Positions 25,575-34,353 of a stretch of DNA of 63,071 bases are shown here, in pieces. The notes beneath the pieces are model-generated. The model was not told where the DNA came from. It searched no databases and was given only the letters and a program-made list of their open reading frames with translations. The position numbers and the translations under genes are program-made. How positions within the stretch are numbered: the stretch's first letter is position 1; the number at the start of each line of letters is the position of its first letter. The DNA is from Streptomyces albidus (ex Kaewkla and Franco 2022) (GTDB taxonomy: Bacteria; Actinomycetota; Actinomycetes; Streptomycetales; Streptomycetaceae), in the NCBI RefSeq assembly GCF_013870515.1, contig NZ_JACBXA010000007.1:1-63071 (forward strand), read 5' to 3'.

Positions 25575-28500
25575 GTGCTCCAGACCTGGGTCATCGTCGT
25601 CATTTCGGTGGGATACCTGGGTCTGCTCTTCGCTGTGGCCTCTTTCGCCGAACGGCGGGCGGACACCGGCCGAAGCGTGATCAACAACGCCACCATCTAC
25701 GCGCTGTCCCTCGCGGTGTACGAGACCGCGTGGGGCTTCTACGGCAACGTGGGCACGGCCGCCACGGACGGAGTCGGCTTCCTGTCGGTCTACCTGGGGC
25801 CGATGCTCATGTTCGCGCTGGGCTGGCTGGTGCTGCGCAGAATCATCCGCGTCAGCCGGCGGCTCCGGATCACCTCGCTGGCCGACTTCGTCTCCGCCCG
25901 CTACGGCAAGAGCGCCGCACTGGGCGGTCTGGTGACGATCATCGCCGTGGTGGGGATCGTTCCCTACATCTCGCTGCAGCTGAAGGCGATCTCCAACACC
26001 TTCGAGATCCTTCGCCGGCATCCCGACATCACCTCCACCTCGGAGCTGGGCAACGTCCCGCTGTTCCAGGACACCGGGTTCTACGTGGCGCTGCTGCTCG
26101 CCGCGTTCACCATCCTCTTCGGCACCCGGCACCTGGACACCACTGAACGCCACGAGGGCATCGTCGCCGCCGTCGCGTTCGAGTCCGTGGTCAAGCTCGT
26201 GACGTTCCTCGCGGTCGGGATCTTCGTGTCCTTCTGGGTGTTCGGGGGGTTCGGTGACCTCTTCTCCCAGGCCGCGGACGCCGATCTCACCGGGCTGTTC
26301 ACGGTGCGGGAGGAGACCGGCTACGGCGAATGGGTCTGGCTCAACGTGCTCTCCATGCTGGCGATCGTGCTGCTGCCCCGGCAGTGGCAGATGATCGTCG
26401 TCGAGAACGTCGACGAGGGGCACCTCAAACGGGCGATGTGGCTCTTCCCGCTGTACTTGCTCGCGATCACCTTCTTCGTGCTTCCGATCGCGGCCGGCGG
26501 GTTGCTGAAGTTCGGCAAGACCGTCGACGCCGACACCTATGTCCTGGCCCTGCCGATGGCCGAAGGCCCCCAGGTGCTCGCGCTGCTCGTCTTCATCGGC
26601 GGCATCAGTGCGGGCACCAGCATGATCGTGGTCGAGACGATCGCGCTCAGCACGATGGTGTCGAACTCACTGGTGATGCCGCTTCTGCTGCACACCAGGT
26701 CCCGGCTGGCGCACCGGGCCGACGTCGCACGGCTGGTGCTGGGCATTCGCAGGGCGACCATCGTGCTGGTGCTGCTGCTCGGCTACACCTACTTCCGGCT
26801 CGCCGGCGAGGGGCCGGCGCTGGGATCGATCGGCACGGTGTCGTTCGCAGCGGTGGCACAGTTCGCGCCCGCGATCCTGGGCGGCCTGTTCTGGAAGGGC
26901 GGCACCCGCCGGGGCGTGCTCGTCGGCCTGCTGGCGGGGTTCGCGGTATGGGCGTACACGCTGCTGCTGCCGATCTTCGCCGACGCCGGGTTGCTGCCTG
27001 CCTCGTTCGTACGTGACGGTCCGCTCGGGATCGAGCTGCTCCGGCCGGAGCACCTGTTCGGTCTGTCGGGAATGGACTCGATCAGCCACGCGATGTTCTG
27101 GAGCGCACTTCTGAACATCGGCGGATACGTCGTGGTCTCACTCGCCGGCAGGCCGGACGCCGCTGAGCGGGTGCAGGCCATGCAGTTCGTCGAGGTCCTC
27201 GCGGAGCCCGTCAGGGAGCGGCGCCGCTGGCAGTCCCGTGCCACGGTCGGTGAGCTGGAAGCGCTGCTCGAGCGCTTCCTCGGGAGGGACGGCGCTCAGC
27301 GGGCCATGAGCTCCTACCCGGGAAGAAGCCCCGAGTCGTCGGCATCCGAAGCGGCCCCGGAGCTGGCCCATTTCGCGGAAGCCCAGCTCGCCGGTTCGGT
27401 CGGCGCCGCGTCCGCGCGGCTTGCGGTCGACGCGGTTGCCGGAGAGGAGCACATCGGCACCGACGACGTCATGGAGATGATCGGTGAGGCGTCGCAACGG
27501 GTCGAACTGGTGCGGCGGCGGCTGAAGTTGCTCTACGACGCGACCGGGGGCATCGGCACGACCCTGGATGTGACCCAGACGGCCGAGGAACTGGCGCAGG
27601 TCGCGGTCCCGCGCGTCGCCGACTTCGTCACCGTCGACCTGGCCGAGTCCGTGCGGCGTGGTGACGAACACGGGGCGAACGGCACCGGCGTCAGCACCGA
27701 CGGCGTTGGTACGCGCATGCGTCGCCTGGCATCCAGCGGCATCCGCGATGACGCTCCGCTCTTCGACACCGGCGACATGATCACTTTCGTGCCGTCCTCG
27801 CCGACGGTCCGCAGCCTCGAGAGCGGGCAGGCGGTTTTGGTGCCCCGTCTGGGTGATTCCCCCGGGTGGCAGGCGGTGGACCACGCGCGGGCCGCCCGCA
27901 TCCTCGAATACGGAATCCACTCGCTCATCACGGCGCCGCTGCCCGCGCGCGGCACGATGCTGGGCGTCGTCAACTTCTGGCGCTCCGAGAAGCCCGAGCC
28001 CTTCGAGCAGGACGATCTCTTCCTCGCGGCCGAACTGGCCGCCCGTGCCGCGGTGTCACTCGACAACGCCCGCCGCTACACCCGCGAGCACGGCATGGCC
28101 GTGGCCCTGCAGCGGAGCCTCCTGCCCCGCGCGCTGCCCGAACAGAACGCGGTCGAAGTCGCCTCCCGGTACCTCCCCGCGCAGGAGGGGGTCGGCGGCG
28201 ACTGGTTCGACGTCATCCCGCTGCCGGGCGCCCGGGTCGCGCTGGTCATGGGCGACGTCGTCGGGCACGGGCTGCATGCCGCCGCCACGATGGGCAGGCT
28301 GCGCACCGCCGTGCACAACTTCTCCTCCCTGGATCTGCCGCCCGACGAACTCCTCGGCCACCTCGACGAGTTGGTCACCCGCATCGACCAGGACGCCGTC
28401 GCGGCCGGTGACGACACGGCCATCACAGGCGTCACCTGCCTGTACGCCGTCTACGACTCCGTCTCCCGCACGTGTGCCATCGCCAGGGCCGGCCACCCGA

Positions 28501-29207
28501 CGCCCGCGCTCACACACCCCGACGGCACGGTGGAGTTCCTGGACGTACCGTCCGGCCTTCCACTCGGCATCGGCGGACTGCCCTTCGAGTCAACCGAGTT
28601 GCCGCTTCCCGAGGGCAGCCGGCTCGTCCTCTACACCGACGGCCTCGTCGAGCGCCGCGACCAGGACATCGACACCGGGCTCCTGCTGCTCCGCGAGACT
28701 CTGGCGCGCGCGGACCAGGCGCCGGAGGAGACCTGCGACGCCTTGCTGGACGCCCTGCTGCCGGACGTCCAGAGCGACGACATCGCACTGCTCGTCGCCC
28801 GTACGCGCGGGCTGGCTGCCGGGCAGGTCGCCGAGTGGGACCTGGAGTCGGACCCCGCCGCCGTTCGCCGCGTGCGCGGCGCCGTCTCCGAACTCCTCGC
28901 GGAGTGGGGGCTGGAGGAGCTCGTGGACACCACGGAGCTGATCCTCAGCGAGCTGATCACCAACGCTATGCGCCACGGCACAGGGCCCATCAACGTCCGG
29001 CTGCTCCGCGACCGCACGCTCTTCTGCGAAGTCTTCGACCACAGCAGCACCTCGCCGCATCTGCGCTACGCGGCCAGCATGGACGAGGGCGGACGCGGCC
29101 TGTTCCTCGTGGCCCAGCTGGCCGAGCGCTGGGGCACGCGCTACATCAAGGACGGCAAGGTCATCTGGGCCGAACAGACGGTGCCGCCCGGGACGCGTGG
29201 CAGCTGA
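25575..29207 (+). CDS. SLC5 symporter-STAC-GAF-PP2C phosphatase-HATPase fusion
   Basis: 1210 aa. Residues 1-525 form a sodium/solute symporter of the SLC5 type used as a sensor in CbrA-like kinases: YALSLAVYETAWGFYGNVG, ITSLADFVSARYGKS, GGISAGTSMIVVETIALSTM. Residues about 550-620 (GELEALLERFLG, then AEAQLAGSVGAASARLAV) match the STAC linker that joins SLC5 sensors to signalling domains. A coiled segment and a GAF domain follow (about 640-835). PP2C/SpoIIE domain 845-1077: QRSLLPRALPE, GGDWFDVIPL, MGDVVGHG, LYTDGLVERR, SDDIALLVAR, so its metal-binding aspartates are intact. HATPase domain 1085-1205: N-box ELITNAMRHG, G-box EGGRGLFLV. In known members the output is a histidine kinase; here it is an anti-sigma-factor-type phosphatase/kinase pair. 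Inference: solute or Na+ flux sets the phosphorylation of an anti-anti-sigma factor. No such partner is nearby. Confidence 0.9.
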   Translation: MLQTWVIVVISVGYLGLLFAVASFAERRADTGRSVINNATIYALSLAVYETAWGFYGNVGTAATDGVGFLSVYLGPMLMFALGWLVLRRIIRVSRRLRITSLADFVSARYGKSAALGGLVTIIAVVGIVPYISLQLKAISNTFEILRRHPDITSTSELGNVPLFQDTGFYVALLLAAFTILFGTRHLDTTERHEGIVAAVAFESVVKLVTFLAVGIFVSFWVFGGFGDLFSQAADADLTGLFTVREETGYGEWVWLNVLSMLAIVLLPRQWQMIVVENVDEGHLKRAMWLFPLYLLAITFFVLPIAAGGLLKFGKTVDADTYVLALPMAEGPQVLALLVFIGGISAGTSMIVVETIALSTMVSNSLVMPLLLHTRSRLAHRADVARLVLGIRRATIVLVLLLGYTYFRLAGEGPALGSIGTVSFAAVAQFAPAILGGLFWKGGTRRGVLVGLLAGFAVWAYTLLLPIFADAGLLPASFVRDGPLGIELLRPEHLFGLSGMDSISHAMFWSALLNIGGYVVVSLAGRPDAAERVQAMQFVEVLAEPVRERRRWQSRATVGELEALLERFLGRDGAQRAMSSYPGRSPESSASEAAPELAHFAEAQLAGSVGAASARLAVDAVAGEEHIGTDDVMEMIGEASQRVELVRRRLKLLYDATGGIGTTLDVTQTAEELAQVAVPRVADFVTVDLAESVRRGDEHGANGTGVSTDGVGTRMRRLASSGIRDDAPLFDTGDMITFVPSSPTVRSLESGQAVLVPRLGDSPGWQAVDHARAARILEYGIHSLITAPLPARGTMLGVVNFWRSEKPEPFEQDDLFLAAELAARAAVSLDNARRYTREHGMAVALQRSLLPRALPEQNAVEVASRYLPAQEGVGGDWFDVIPLPGARVALVMGDVVGHGLHAAATMGRLRTAVHNFSSLDLPPDELLGHLDELVTRIDQDAVAAGDDTAITGVTCLYAVYDSVSRTCAIARAGHPTPALTHPDGTVEFLDVPSGLPLGIGGLPFESTELPLPEGSRLVLYTDGLVERRDQDIDTGLLLLRETLARADQAPEETCDALLDALLPDVQSDDIALLVARTRGLAAGQVAEWDLESDPAAVRRVRGAVSELLAEWGLEELVDTTELILSELITNAMRHGTGPINVRLLRDRTLFCEVFDHSSTSPHLRYAASMDEGGRGLFLVAQLAERWGTRYIKDGKVIWAEQTVPPGTRGS

Positions 29208-29240
29208 CCGGCGCCGCCCCGGACGGGTTCTGCGGGCGCC

Positions 29241-30227
29241 CTAGCCCGGGGCGATCAGGTTGCGGTCATGAGGAGTGCTCGTGCCGCGGGCGGGCGCGCC
29301 GGCGGCACGTGCTCGTAGGACCAGAAGCAGCAGGCTCAGCACGGCGACCGCGTAGGACGAGTAGTACGCCTCGTCATACATGAGGGCGGGCACTCCGTCC
29401 GTCTCCGTTGTGAACAGCCCCGTCTCCGCACCTCCGATGAAGGTGGCCGCACCTGCCACGTGCGGCACGAGCAGGGCGGCGACCCGCAGTTGCAGCGCCG
29501 ACCGTCCGAACATCGCAAGGACGAGAAGCAGATAGGGAAGCAGACCCACGTAGGGATCCTGCGCACTGTAGGGCATGCTGTTGAAGGCGAAGAGCAGTGC
29601 CACCCCGGTGACCGCGAGCAGAGTGCCGCGCACACCGATGAGTTGGGCGCCTCGTCGCGGTCCCGGCGAGGCGATGAGCGATATGGCGGCGATCAGCCCG
29701 GTGAGCAGCAGCGGCGGGTCGAGCATGTCGCTCCAGTAGCCGTTCACGACGTCAGAGATGCGGAAGCCCAGCGCCATGACGGCGAGAGCTGCGGCTGTGG
29801 CTGCGGAAGCCCACCGCTTCCCCGCCAAGCCCGCCACGGTCACGATGGTCCAGCCGACGACGTAGAGGCTGACCAGTATCCGTGTCGGATCGAAGGGGAC
29901 CCCGTCGAGTCCCCGAGGGTCGAAGTCTCCGTCGGCCACCACCGCGATCATGGGGTTCGGGCTGCAGGCGAGCATGAGCAGCGGTGCTATGAGGCTCACC
30001 ACCGCCAGCGCGTCGCTCCATTCCTGGCCGAAGGCGCTCTGCAGGTGCCTCCAGCGGACCTTCAGGCCGCCGCGGACCAGATCGATCCGCTCGGCCCAAG
30101 TGATCCGTTGCTGACCAGGAGCGGCACAGGCGAGCAGCACGGCCAGCATCTCCTCCTCGTGCACGTGGCGATGAGGCCGCGGATAGACGCGCATCAGCCG
30201 GCGGTAGCGGTGCTCCAACGTGCTCAT
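29241..30227 (-). CDS. Multi-pass membrane protein downstream of a PadR remnant
   Basis: 328 aa from ATG 30227 (GGAGGG upstream). The N-terminus LEHRYRRLMRVYPRPHRHVHEEEML is the soluble prefix typical of membrane proteins encoded with PadR regulators in Streptomyces. About eight hydrophobic segments follow, such as DALAVVSLIAPLLMLA, ILVSLYVVGWTIVTVAGLA and YVGLLPYLLLVLAMFG. Function unknown; comparable genes are described as permease-prefix proteins. Its start overlaps the PadR stop by ATGA, so both were once one operon, now lacking the PadR 5' end and perhaps its promoter. Confidence 0.75.
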   Translation of the reverse strand: MSTLEHRYRRLMRVYPRPHRHVHEEEMLAVLLACAAPGQQRITWAERIDLVRGGLKVRWRHLQSAFGQEWSDALAVVSLIAPLLMLACSPNPMIAVVADGDFDPRGLDGVPFDPTRILVSLYVVGWTIVTVAGLAGKRWASAATAAALAVMALGFRISDVVNGYWSDMLDPPLLLTGLIAAISLIASPGPRRGAQLIGVRGTLLAVTGVALLFAFNSMPYSAQDPYVGLLPYLLLVLAMFGRSALQLRVAALLVPHVAGAATFIGGAETGLFTTETDGVPALMYDEAYYSSYAVAVLSLLLLVLRARAAGAPARGTSTPHDRNLIAPG

Positions 30228-30397
30228 GCCGTCCCTCCGGCCAGGCCGTGCCGCCCGCGGAGTCTTGCGGTGGCGATCGTGGCGTTGGCGCGCATCCGTT
30301 CGACTTCGACCTCGAGTCGGCTGGCGCCCGTGTCGGTCAGCCGGTAGTAGCGGCGCAGCCGACCGGCGGTCGCCCGCTCCGCTACTACCGTGCGCAT
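30224..30397 (-). pseudogene. PadR-family regulator, 5' truncated
   Basis: The frame ending at 30224 contains VVAERATAGRLRRYYRLTDTGASRLEVE, the wing and C-terminal helix of PadR regulators. The reading breaks near 30397: upstream of that the same strand no longer encodes protein-like sequence, so the helix-turn-helix half (about 50 residues) is gone. The stop overlaps the membrane-protein ATG. Sequence beyond the break belongs to the divergent acyltransferase region. The remnant cannot bind DNA in the usual way. Confidence 0.65.
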
Positions 30398-30460
30398 GTC
30401 GCCGGTTCGGCCTCGCAGCGATCTCCCACGCCCCCCGGGCGCGCGAAGCGCCCGGTCTCC

Positions 30461-31690
30461 GTGCCACCTCGGACGGCACCCGCATCCGCCGCCCCGTCGA
30501 GGCTGAACTGGCTGGACGCCCTTCGCGGCATCGCGGCGATGATGGTGGTCCTCGACCACTCCTCTTCGGCCTTCCTTCCTGAATTCCGCAGGAATCTGAT
30601 GCCGTGGTTCGACTGCGGCCGCTACGGGGTCATGCTCTTCTTCCTGGTCAGCGGGTACGTGATCCCCGCTTCGCTCGAGCGCCGGGGCAGCGTCCGGGCT
30701 TTCTGGATCGGCCGCGTCTTCCGCATGTACCCCCTGGGGATCACTGCTGTGGCCGCCGTAATGGCGCCGTACCTGACGGGCCACGCCCAGCTCCACACGC
30801 ACCTACCGGACCCGTCGCCGACCGGCTTGGTGGCGGCCGTTCTCGCGCACGTCACCCTGCTCCAGGAACTCCTGGGCATCGAGAGCGTCCTGATCGTCCT
30901 GTGGACCCTCTCCTACGAGGTGGCCTTCTACCTCCTCGTCGTCGCTCTCTTCACCCTCCGCAGGCACCGCAGGTCGGTCCCGGTCGCCATCGTTCTGGCG
31001 GTACTGGCCGTACTTGCAGCCGCCACCGGCGTGGTCGCAGGCACCCTGCAACCCTCAGCGCTGTCAGTCGCCTTGGGCACCGTCCCGCTCACCGTCGCCG
31101 CCACCACGATCCTGGTGGCGGCCGTGTGCTGCTCCGCCGCGCGCAACAATTCACTGCGCATGAGCGGTGCCGTCCTGGGCGCGGTACTCGCGCTCGTTCT
31201 GGTCGTCTTCAACGGCACCGTGCCCTCCTGGGAGGGCCTGGTGATCCTCGCGGTGATGTTCCTGGGCACCGCCGTCTACCGGGCCGAGCACGCGCAGATC
31301 CCCGACCGGAGCGCTGCCCGGGCCGCCACTGTCGTGCTCTCCTGCGCCCTGGTCTGCGCCTTTGCCTACGGTGACGGCACCTTCAACGCCCGTGGATGGA
31401 TGGTGGCCTTCGCGCTGGCCATGCTCACCTTCCGGGTCGCACGGGCAGTGCGCCACGGGCGTGTGCCGCGTTGGCTGACCGGACTGGGCACGATCAGCTA
31501 CTCGATCTATCTGCTGCACCCGGTGCTGCTGTCGGTCGTCGGCACGATGGCCGGCCGTCCGGAACACGACAGGCTTCTCCTCGAACTGGGCTTCCTCGCC
31601 GTGCTGCTGCCGCTGTGCATGGTTACCTACCGGTGCATCGAAGTACCCGGGCAGGGATGGGGCCGGAAGCTGGCACGTAGGAGTGGGTGA
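30461..31690 (+). CDS. Acyltransferase 3 family membrane protein (OafA/YrhL type)
   Basis: 409 aa if started at GTG 30461; earlier in-frame starts lie in DNA that encodes the PadR remnant on the other strand, so they are unlikely. The family core is NWLDALRGIAAMMVVLDHSS with the key His, then RYGVMLFFLVSGYVIPASLERR. About ten hydrophobic helices follow, ending ISYSIYLLHPVLLSVVG. Such enzymes O-acylate cell-wall or exported sugars, or macrolides. No sugar-pathway gene is adjacent. The ribosome site is poor, and the 5' end may have been rearranged together with padR. Confidence 0.8.
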   Translation: MPPRTAPASAAPSRLNWLDALRGIAAMMVVLDHSSSAFLPEFRRNLMPWFDCGRYGVMLFFLVSGYVIPASLERRGSVRAFWIGRVFRMYPLGITAVAAVMAPYLTGHAQLHTHLPDPSPTGLVAAVLAHVTLLQELLGIESVLIVLWTLSYEVAFYLLVVALFTLRRHRRSVPVAIVLAVLAVLAAATGVVAGTLQPSALSVALGTVPLTVAATTILVAAVCCSAARNNSLRMSGAVLGAVLALVLVVFNGTVPSWEGLVILAVMFLGTAVYRAEHAQIPDRSAARAATVVLSCALVCAFAYGDGTFNARGWMVAFALAMLTFRVARAVRHGRVPRWLTGLGTISYSIYLLHPVLLSVVGTMAGRPEHDRLLLELGFLAVLLPLCMVTYRCIEVPGQGWGRKLARRSG

Positions 31691-31741
31691 TCACTGCCCC
31701 GCTGTGCGAGAGCGTGCCCCCGGCCGCCATAGGTTGGTGCC

Positions 31742-32110
31742 ATGCTCGACTCAGAGGACGTCCGCAGTATCGCGCTGTCCTTGCCGGAGACAGTGGAGAA
31801 GGAAGCGTGGAGCATGCCCACGTTCCGCGTCGCCGGCAAGATGTTCATCACGGTCCCCGACGATGAGACGTCGTTCGCCGTGCGCTGCCCCAAGCACGAG
31901 AGGACCGAACTGATCGCGGCGGAGCCGGAGAAGTTCTGGGTTCCGCCGCACGAGGCAGGAACCCACTGGGTGCGCGTCCGTATCGCTGCACTTGAGGATC
32001 GTGACGAGATGCGCGACATCCTCGTCGATTCCTGGAAGCAGGCCGCCCCTTCCCGTCTGCTGGACGCTTTCGGCGACCTCGATTCCGGTGAGGGCCCGGG
32101 GGCGCGCTGA
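31742..32110 (+). CDS. MmcQ/YjbR-family protein
   Basis: 122 aa. The pattern DVRSIALSLPETVEKEAWSMPTFRVAGKMF, ELIAAEPEKFWVPPHEAGTHWVRVRI and DSWKQAAPSRLLDAF is the MmcQ/YjbR fold, a cysteine-poor double-wing domain proposed to bind DNA. It is a frequent single gene in Streptomyces with no assigned role. It starts 51 bp after the acyltransferase stop. Its last codons run into the DHFR-like remnant 22 bp further on, which probably is unrelated. Confidence 0.85.
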   Translation: MLDSEDVRSIALSLPETVEKEAWSMPTFRVAGKMFITVPDDETSFAVRCPKHERTELIAAEPEKFWVPPHEAGTHWVRVRIAALEDRDEMRDILVDSWKQAAPSRLLDAFGDLDSGEGPGAR

Positions 32111-32132
32111 GCCTCCTTCTGAGTCCGAAGCC

Positions 32133-32471
32133 GTGTCGATTCGGTGGGACGTCGTTCGTGTAGAGGGTGAAGAGCCGCGGCGGACCCGGCCGCTCCTCAA
32201 GGGCGACGCTGCGGATGCCGTCGCCCGGCTGAAGGAGGAACTGGACGAGAACCTGATCGTGTTCGGCAGCGGAGTGCTGGTCCGGTCGCTGCTGCCGCAC
32301 GGCCTCATCGACGAGTTCGTCCTTCTGATCCATCCACTGGTCCTCGGTTCGGGACGCCGCCTGTTTTCCGAACCCGGCTTGGAACGGTCCGTGTTCCGGT
32401 TGGTGGAGTCCACGGTCACCGGCACCGGCGTGATCGTCGCCGCGTACCAGCCCGCTGATGCGGCCGGCTGA
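32133..32471 (+). pseudogene. Dihydrofolate-reductase/RibD_C-like protein, N-terminus missing
   Basis: From about 32133 the frame reads WDVVRVEGEE, DAVARLKEELDENLIVFGSG and LPHGLIDEFVLLIHPLVLGSGRRLF, the C-terminal two-thirds of the YyaP/YwjB-like DHFR family. Those proteins are about 180-200 aa and open with a KLIxxxxxSLDGxI strand and the NADPH-contact loop; no such sequence lies in the 22 bp between this frame and the preceding gene. A GTG at 32133 could start a 112-aa product, but it would lack part of the cofactor site. I call it truncated. Confidence 0.6.
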
Positions 32472-32514
32472 GGGTACTGGGGCCCCGCCTTACGGAGACC
32501 GCGGTGATCTGACG

Positions 32515-32865
32515 CTACGACGCGACGGGGCTCTCGATCAGCGTGATGCGGTTGCCGTCCGGATCGTGCACAGCCGCGAACCGGACCTGCTGGGCGCCCA
32601 GTTGGACGTCACCGGGCTCGATGCTCCGCTCCGCGAGCTCCACCAAGGTCTCGTCCAGGTCGTCGACGGCGAGGTTCAGGAGTGTCGACCCCGCGTGCTC
32701 CGGCGATTCGAAGACCTGGACCCAGCCGCTCGGTGCCACGTGCCAGTCGGCCAGCCCCGGCATCGGCCTGGTGTCCGGCCGGCGGCCCATGAGGCGTTCG
32801 TACCAGCTCACGGCGACCTCGATGTCGCGAACCGGAGCGACTGCGAGCACGTGCGAGAAGATCAT
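32515..32865 (-). CDS. VOC (glyoxalase-fold) protein
   Basis: 116 aa: SHVLAVAPVRDIEVAVSWYERLMGRRP, then DWHVAPSGWVQVFE, LLNLAVDDLDETLVEL and AVHDPDGNRITLIESP. This is a single-module VOC domain with the usual C-terminal Glu ligand. Members range from glyoxalases to antibiotic-binding proteins; substrate unknown. It is convergent with the truncated DHFR-like gene. Confidence 0.85.
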   Translation of the reverse strand: MIFSHVLAVAPVRDIEVAVSWYERLMGRRPDTRPMPGLADWHVAPSGWVQVFESPEHAGSTLLNLAVDDLDETLVELAERSIEPGDVQLGAQQVRFAAVHDPDGNRITLIESPVAS

Positions 32866-33023
32866 GGCGAACTCCGTTCACTCGGATGTGCGTTCACGCC
32901 GTACTGACATCGCCGGTGCTGGTTTCTCATCGCCGCGCTCTTCCCGCTTCCGTGGAACAGGCGTTCACGTGTGAGCACTGCGTGCCCCGGCTGGGGCGCG
33001 GCGGCTGACTCGCCCACCGCCTC

Positions 33024-33082
33024 TGCCCACCAGCACGCTCGCGCCCGTCGCCACGGCCCACCAGCACGCTCGTGCCCGTCGC
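33024..33082. repeat. Two-copy tandem repeat, about 31-bp period
   Basis: A 28-bp unit (33024-33051) recurs at 33055-33082 with one mismatch and a 3-nt spacer. It lies in the 283-bp gap 32866-33148, where no gene is seen, upstream of the DUF1622 gene. Confidence 0.8.
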
Positions 33083-33148
33083 CCGGTGTCTGCCATTGGG
33101 AGGGCCTGACGGCGCTCGGTGACAGCGACTCCGGCCGACGGGTAACCC

Positions 33149-33583
33149 ATGGGCATGATCCTTTCGTGGGAGGTACTGCCGGAGTCGGGTCTGCGTGAGG
33201 CGATCGGCGTCCTCGTACGTGTGGTGGAGACCGCAGGCGCGCTGATCATTTTCGTCGGGGCGGTCTGGGCGTTCGCCCGTTTCATCGCGGCGCTGGTGCG
33301 TGGCAGGGGGCAGGTGAGCGGCTTCAACCGGATCCGGCTGACGCTGGGCAGGTTTCTCGTGCTGGGACTCGAGTTCCAGCTGGCGGGCGACGTGCTTCGT
33401 ACCGCGGTGGCACCCAGTTTCACCGAGATCGGACAGCTCGCCGCGATCGCCGCCATCCGGACGGCCCTCAACTACTTCCTGGGCCGTGAGATCGCCCATG
33501 AACGCGCCGCGCTTGAACGCGAGGCAGAGCAGGGCCCACAGCAGGACGCGCCCGTCGGCCCCGGCGGGCGAAAGGCTCCGTAG
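33149..33583 (+). CDS. DUF1622 membrane protein
   Basis: 144 aa. Three hydrophobic stretches: GVLVRVVETAGALIIFVGAVW, then around FARFIAALV, and FTEIGQLAAIAAIRTALNYFL. The core RIRLTLGRFLVLGLEFQLAGDVLRTAVAP is the DUF1622 signature. The C-terminus is a charged tail (AHERAALEREAEQGPQQD). Function is not established. It is followed 1 bp later by another small membrane protein, so the two form a unit. Confidence 0.85.
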   Translation: MGMILSWEVLPESGLREAIGVLVRVVETAGALIIFVGAVWAFARFIAALVRGRGQVSGFNRIRLTLGRFLVLGLEFQLAGDVLRTAVAPSFTEIGQLAAIAAIRTALNYFLGREIAHERAALEREAEQGPQQDAPVGPGGRKAP

Positions 33584-33584
33584 G

Positions 33585-33830
33585 GTGAAGGCGGCGATCG
33601 AGGCGGCCGCCCTGCTGGTCACCGCAGTCGGCGTCGTGACCTTCCTGGCGGCCTACGCGACCACGCGCAGCATCCGCTCCGCCCTGCCGATGCTCCTGGA
33701 CTTCTTCATGGCGGCCGGGCTGATCCGCCTCGCGGGTGATCCGTCCTGGAGCAGCATCTTGCTGACGGTCGCCATCATCGCCGTCCGTAAGGTCGCCGCT
33801 TTCGGTGTCGCCGAGAAGAGCACAGCATGA
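33585..33830 (+). CDS. Small two-helix membrane protein
   Basis: 81 aa from GTG 33585, one base after the DUF1622 stop; the longer open frame lies inside the DUF1622 gene. Helices: AAALLVTAVGVVTFLAAYA and LPMLLDFFMAAGLIRLA, plus a third weaker one around SILLTVAIIAVRKVAAF. The TTRSIRSALPMLLDFFMAAGLIRL segment resembles DUF1622-like partners. Co-translated with the gene before it; possibly a subunit of the same complex. Confidence 0.7.
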   Translation: MKAAIEAAALLVTAVGVVTFLAAYATTRSIRSALPMLLDFFMAAGLIRLAGDPSWSSILLTVAIIAVRKVAAFGVAEKSTA

Positions 33831-33930
33831 GCGGGACCTCTTGATGCGTCCCGTCGGCTGTGCGGGTTGAGGCGCCCCAGGCCCGGATCCCGGCCGCTGC
33901 TGTGCGGGCGGGGGAGCGGCGCGGGTGGCG

Positions 33931-34353
33931 CTACTGGAGGAGCGGGTCGGGGGCGAGAGTGATGGTCAACCAGGGCGCGGCGACCTGGCGGAAGCTGTGG
34001 CCGACGGGCTCAAGGCCGCCCTGCTCATCGAGGCTGAAGATCGTCACCATCATCATCGCCGAGTCCTCTGCGACGGAGGCGAGGTGGGTACCGCAGCGTG
34101 GACAGAAGCCGCGTTGCAGGGTGGGCCAGGACGCGTACCAGGTCGGCTCGCCTCCGGGGCCGGTCCAGTTCAACTCCTCCTTGCGGAACCCGACCCACGC
34201 CATGGCCGGTGAGCCGGAGATGAGCGTGCAGTGCTCGCAGGAGCATGCGTGGGGGTCGTCCGGGGTGCCGGTCACCTCGTAAGCGATGTCGCCGCACTGG
34301 CAGCGACCCGTCCGCAGCTCGGGGGCGGAACTCGGTCCGGTCATCTCAAGCAT
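33931..34353 (-). CDS. GFA-family (CENP-V/glutathione-dependent formaldehyde-activating) protein
   Basis: 140 aa. Zinc cysteines are in GRCQCGDIAYEV, ACSCEHCTLISGSPA and RGFCPRCGTHL, in the order expected for the Mss4-like beta-tent fold. The family was named for a formaldehyde-activating enzyme, but most bacterial members have no proven substrate, and mycothiol rather than glutathione would be the thiol in an actinomycete. ATG 34344 is an alternative start. Stands alone. Confidence 0.85.
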   Translation of the reverse strand: MLEMTGPSSAPELRTGRCQCGDIAYEVTGTPDDPHACSCEHCTLISGSPAMAWVGFRKEELNWTGPGGEPTWYASWPTLQRGFCPRCGTHLASVAEDSAMMMVTIFSLDEQGGLEPVGHSFRQVAAPWLTITLAPDPLLQ

